Shown here in pieces: positions 63,184 through 64,000 of a stretch of 64,000 nucleotides of DNA. Within the stretch, counting starts at the first letter, position 1. Each line of letters begins with the position of its first letter. The DNA comes from Roseomonas mucosa (GTDB lineage: Bacteria > Pseudomonadota > Alphaproteobacteria > Acetobacterales > Acetobacteraceae). The stretch covers positions 1 through 64,000 of the forward strand of contig CAMDWG010000016.1 of the NCBI GenBank assembly GCA_945878375.1, given 5' to 3'. Below the pieces are notes generated by a model. The model searched no databases and was not told where the DNA came from. It saw only the letters and a list, made by a program, of their open reading frames with translations. Position numbers and translations under genes: made by a program.

Positions 63184-64000
63184 ATGGACCTCTACCTCGA
63201 CGCCAATGCGACAGAGCCGCTGCGCCCCGCCGCCCGTGCGGCGACGCTGGCGGCGCTCGACCTTGCCGGGAACCCGTCATCGGTCCACGCCACGGGCCGC
63301 GCCGCGCGGCGGGTGCTGGAAGCGGCGCGGGAGAGCCTCGGCGCCCGCTTCGGCGCGGCGCCCGCCGATATCGTGCTGACCTCGGGCGGGACAGAGGCCA
63401 ATGCGTTGGCCCTGCGGGGGCTGGCCGAAGGCCGCCGCATCCTGATCGGCGCGACCGAGCATCCCGCCATCCTCGCCGCCGCGCCGGGCGCCGCGATGCT
63501 GCCGGTGCTGGCCGATGGGACGCTCGACCTCGATGCGCTGGAGGCTGCGCTGCACGCCAGTGCCCCGGCGCTGGTCTGCCTGATGGCCGCCAACAACGAG
63601 ACCGGCGTGCTCCACCCGCTGGAGGCCGCCGCGGCGCTCTGCCGCGCCCATGGCGCCTGGCTGCATGTGGATGCGGTGCAGGCGGCGGGCCGGATGCCGG
63701 TCTCGCTGGCGGCGCTGGGGGCCGACTCACTCGCCATCTCCGGCCACAAGCTGGGCGGGCCGAAGGGCGCGGGCGCGCTGCTGCTGCGGCCGGGGCTGGC
63801 GCCGGCCGCGCTGATCGCCGGCGGCGGGCAGGAGAAGGGCCGTCGCGGCGGAACCGAACCGCTGCCCGCCATCGCCGGCATGGCCGCCGCCGCCGAGGCC
63901 GCGCACCCGGAGGACGCCGCCCGCCTCGCCCCGCTGCGCGACGCGATCGAGGCCGCCTGCCTCGCGCTCGGCGCGGAAGTGGCGGGGGCGGGGGCGCCGC
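63184..64000 (+). CDS. iscS: Cysteine desulfurase (IscS/NifS-like), 3' end outside the window
   Basis: This frame is open at the window edge and so missing from the ORF track. About 272 residues are seen, starting MDLYLDANATEPLRPAARAA. Class V aminotransferase motifs are LDANATEPL, VLTSGGTEANALALRG, the TEHPAI segment with a PLP-stacking His, MAANNETGVLHPL, HVDAVQAAGR (PLP Asp) and the Schiff-base Lys in SGHKLGGPKGAGALL, then GGGQEKGRRGGTEP. It mobilises sulfur from cysteine for Fe-S clusters. The active-site Cys loop lies beyond the end. Position after iscR supports iscS; no scaffold gene is visible yet. Confidence 0.92.
   Translation, partial: MDLYLDANATEPLRPAARAATLAALDLAGNPSSVHATGRAARRVLEAARESLGARFGAAPADIVLTSGGTEANALALRGLAEGRRILIGATEHPAILAAAPGAAMLPVLADGTLDLDALEAALHASAPALVCLMAANNETGVLHPLEAAAALCRAHGAWLHVDAVQAAGRMPVSLAALGADSLAISGHKLGGPKGAGALLLRPGLAPAALIAGGGQEKGRRGGTEPLPAIAGMAAAAEAAHPEDAARLAPLRDAIEAACLALGAEVAGAGAP

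Overview
The window looks like chromosomal DNA of a high-GC alphaproteobacterium, most likely an acetic-acid-bacteria relative (Roseomonas-like Acetobacteraceae, Rhodospirillales). The grounds are very high GC3, three orphan tripartite-tricarboxylate (TctC/Bug) receptor genes, a fused SecDF, many GTG starts in ATGA/GTGA overlaps, and a repeat element ending in TAGAGCATTTTC that I recall from other alphaproteobacterial genomes. The family-level assignment is inference. I saw no tRNA, rRNA, CRISPR array, transposase, integrase or prophage gene.

Layout. 1-506 (minus): copper genes copD (partial) and copC. 649-2291: HpxZ-like protein coupled to a DadA-like FAD oxidoreductase. 2395-3153: a tandem cold-shock-domain protein with an Arg/Gly-rich repeat linker and a clear terminator. 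3376-10679: a small unknown protein, two TctC receptors, an HD-like protein whose HD motif is degenerate, an ATZ/TRZ-type amidohydrolase, an NMT1-type binding protein and an EamA exporter. 11267-25381 (plus): one ~14 kb catabolic block. It holds a complete Liv-type ABC importer, then MmgE/PrpD, HyuB, HyuA, an isochorismatase-fold protein lacking the usual catalytic Cys, an FrdA-like flavoprotein and a lone molybdopterin large subunit, almost all joined by 1-8 nt overlaps.

25428-29674: a FAS1 lipoprotein, RraA-like aldolase, hot-dog thioesterase, EamA exporter and FAD oxidase. 29816-41369 (plus): a second uptake/catabolism block with a GhrA-like dehydrogenase, class II aldolase, lone PotA-type ATPase, two different amidohydrolases and a full Dpp/Opp peptide-type ABC importer (B, C, A, then D, F). 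41350-45343: a small secreted unknown with tandem operator-like repeats, Fe-ADH, FMN-dependent hydroxyacid oxidase and a divergent TctC coupled to secDF.

The right end is mostly housekeeping: secDF, a Gfo/Idh/MocA oxidoreductase, an MBL-fold lipoprotein, an AsmA/YhdP-like protein head-to-head with glnE, bcp, tyrS with a MOSC protein, anmK, an alpha/beta hydrolase, and iscR followed by an iscS-like gene that runs off the window. A two-gene cassette (unknown helical protein plus HEPN-like protein, 57268-58321) sits between bcp and the MOSC gene and is the best candidate for an undescribed toxin-antitoxin or defence pair.

Two double-hairpin repeats (4751-4858 and 15782-15885) each abut a gene end so that the repeat terminus TAGAGC supplies the gene's TAG stop codon. 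The main theme is scavenging of organic acids, amides or cyclic amides, amino acids and peptides, with enzymes encoded beside the importers.
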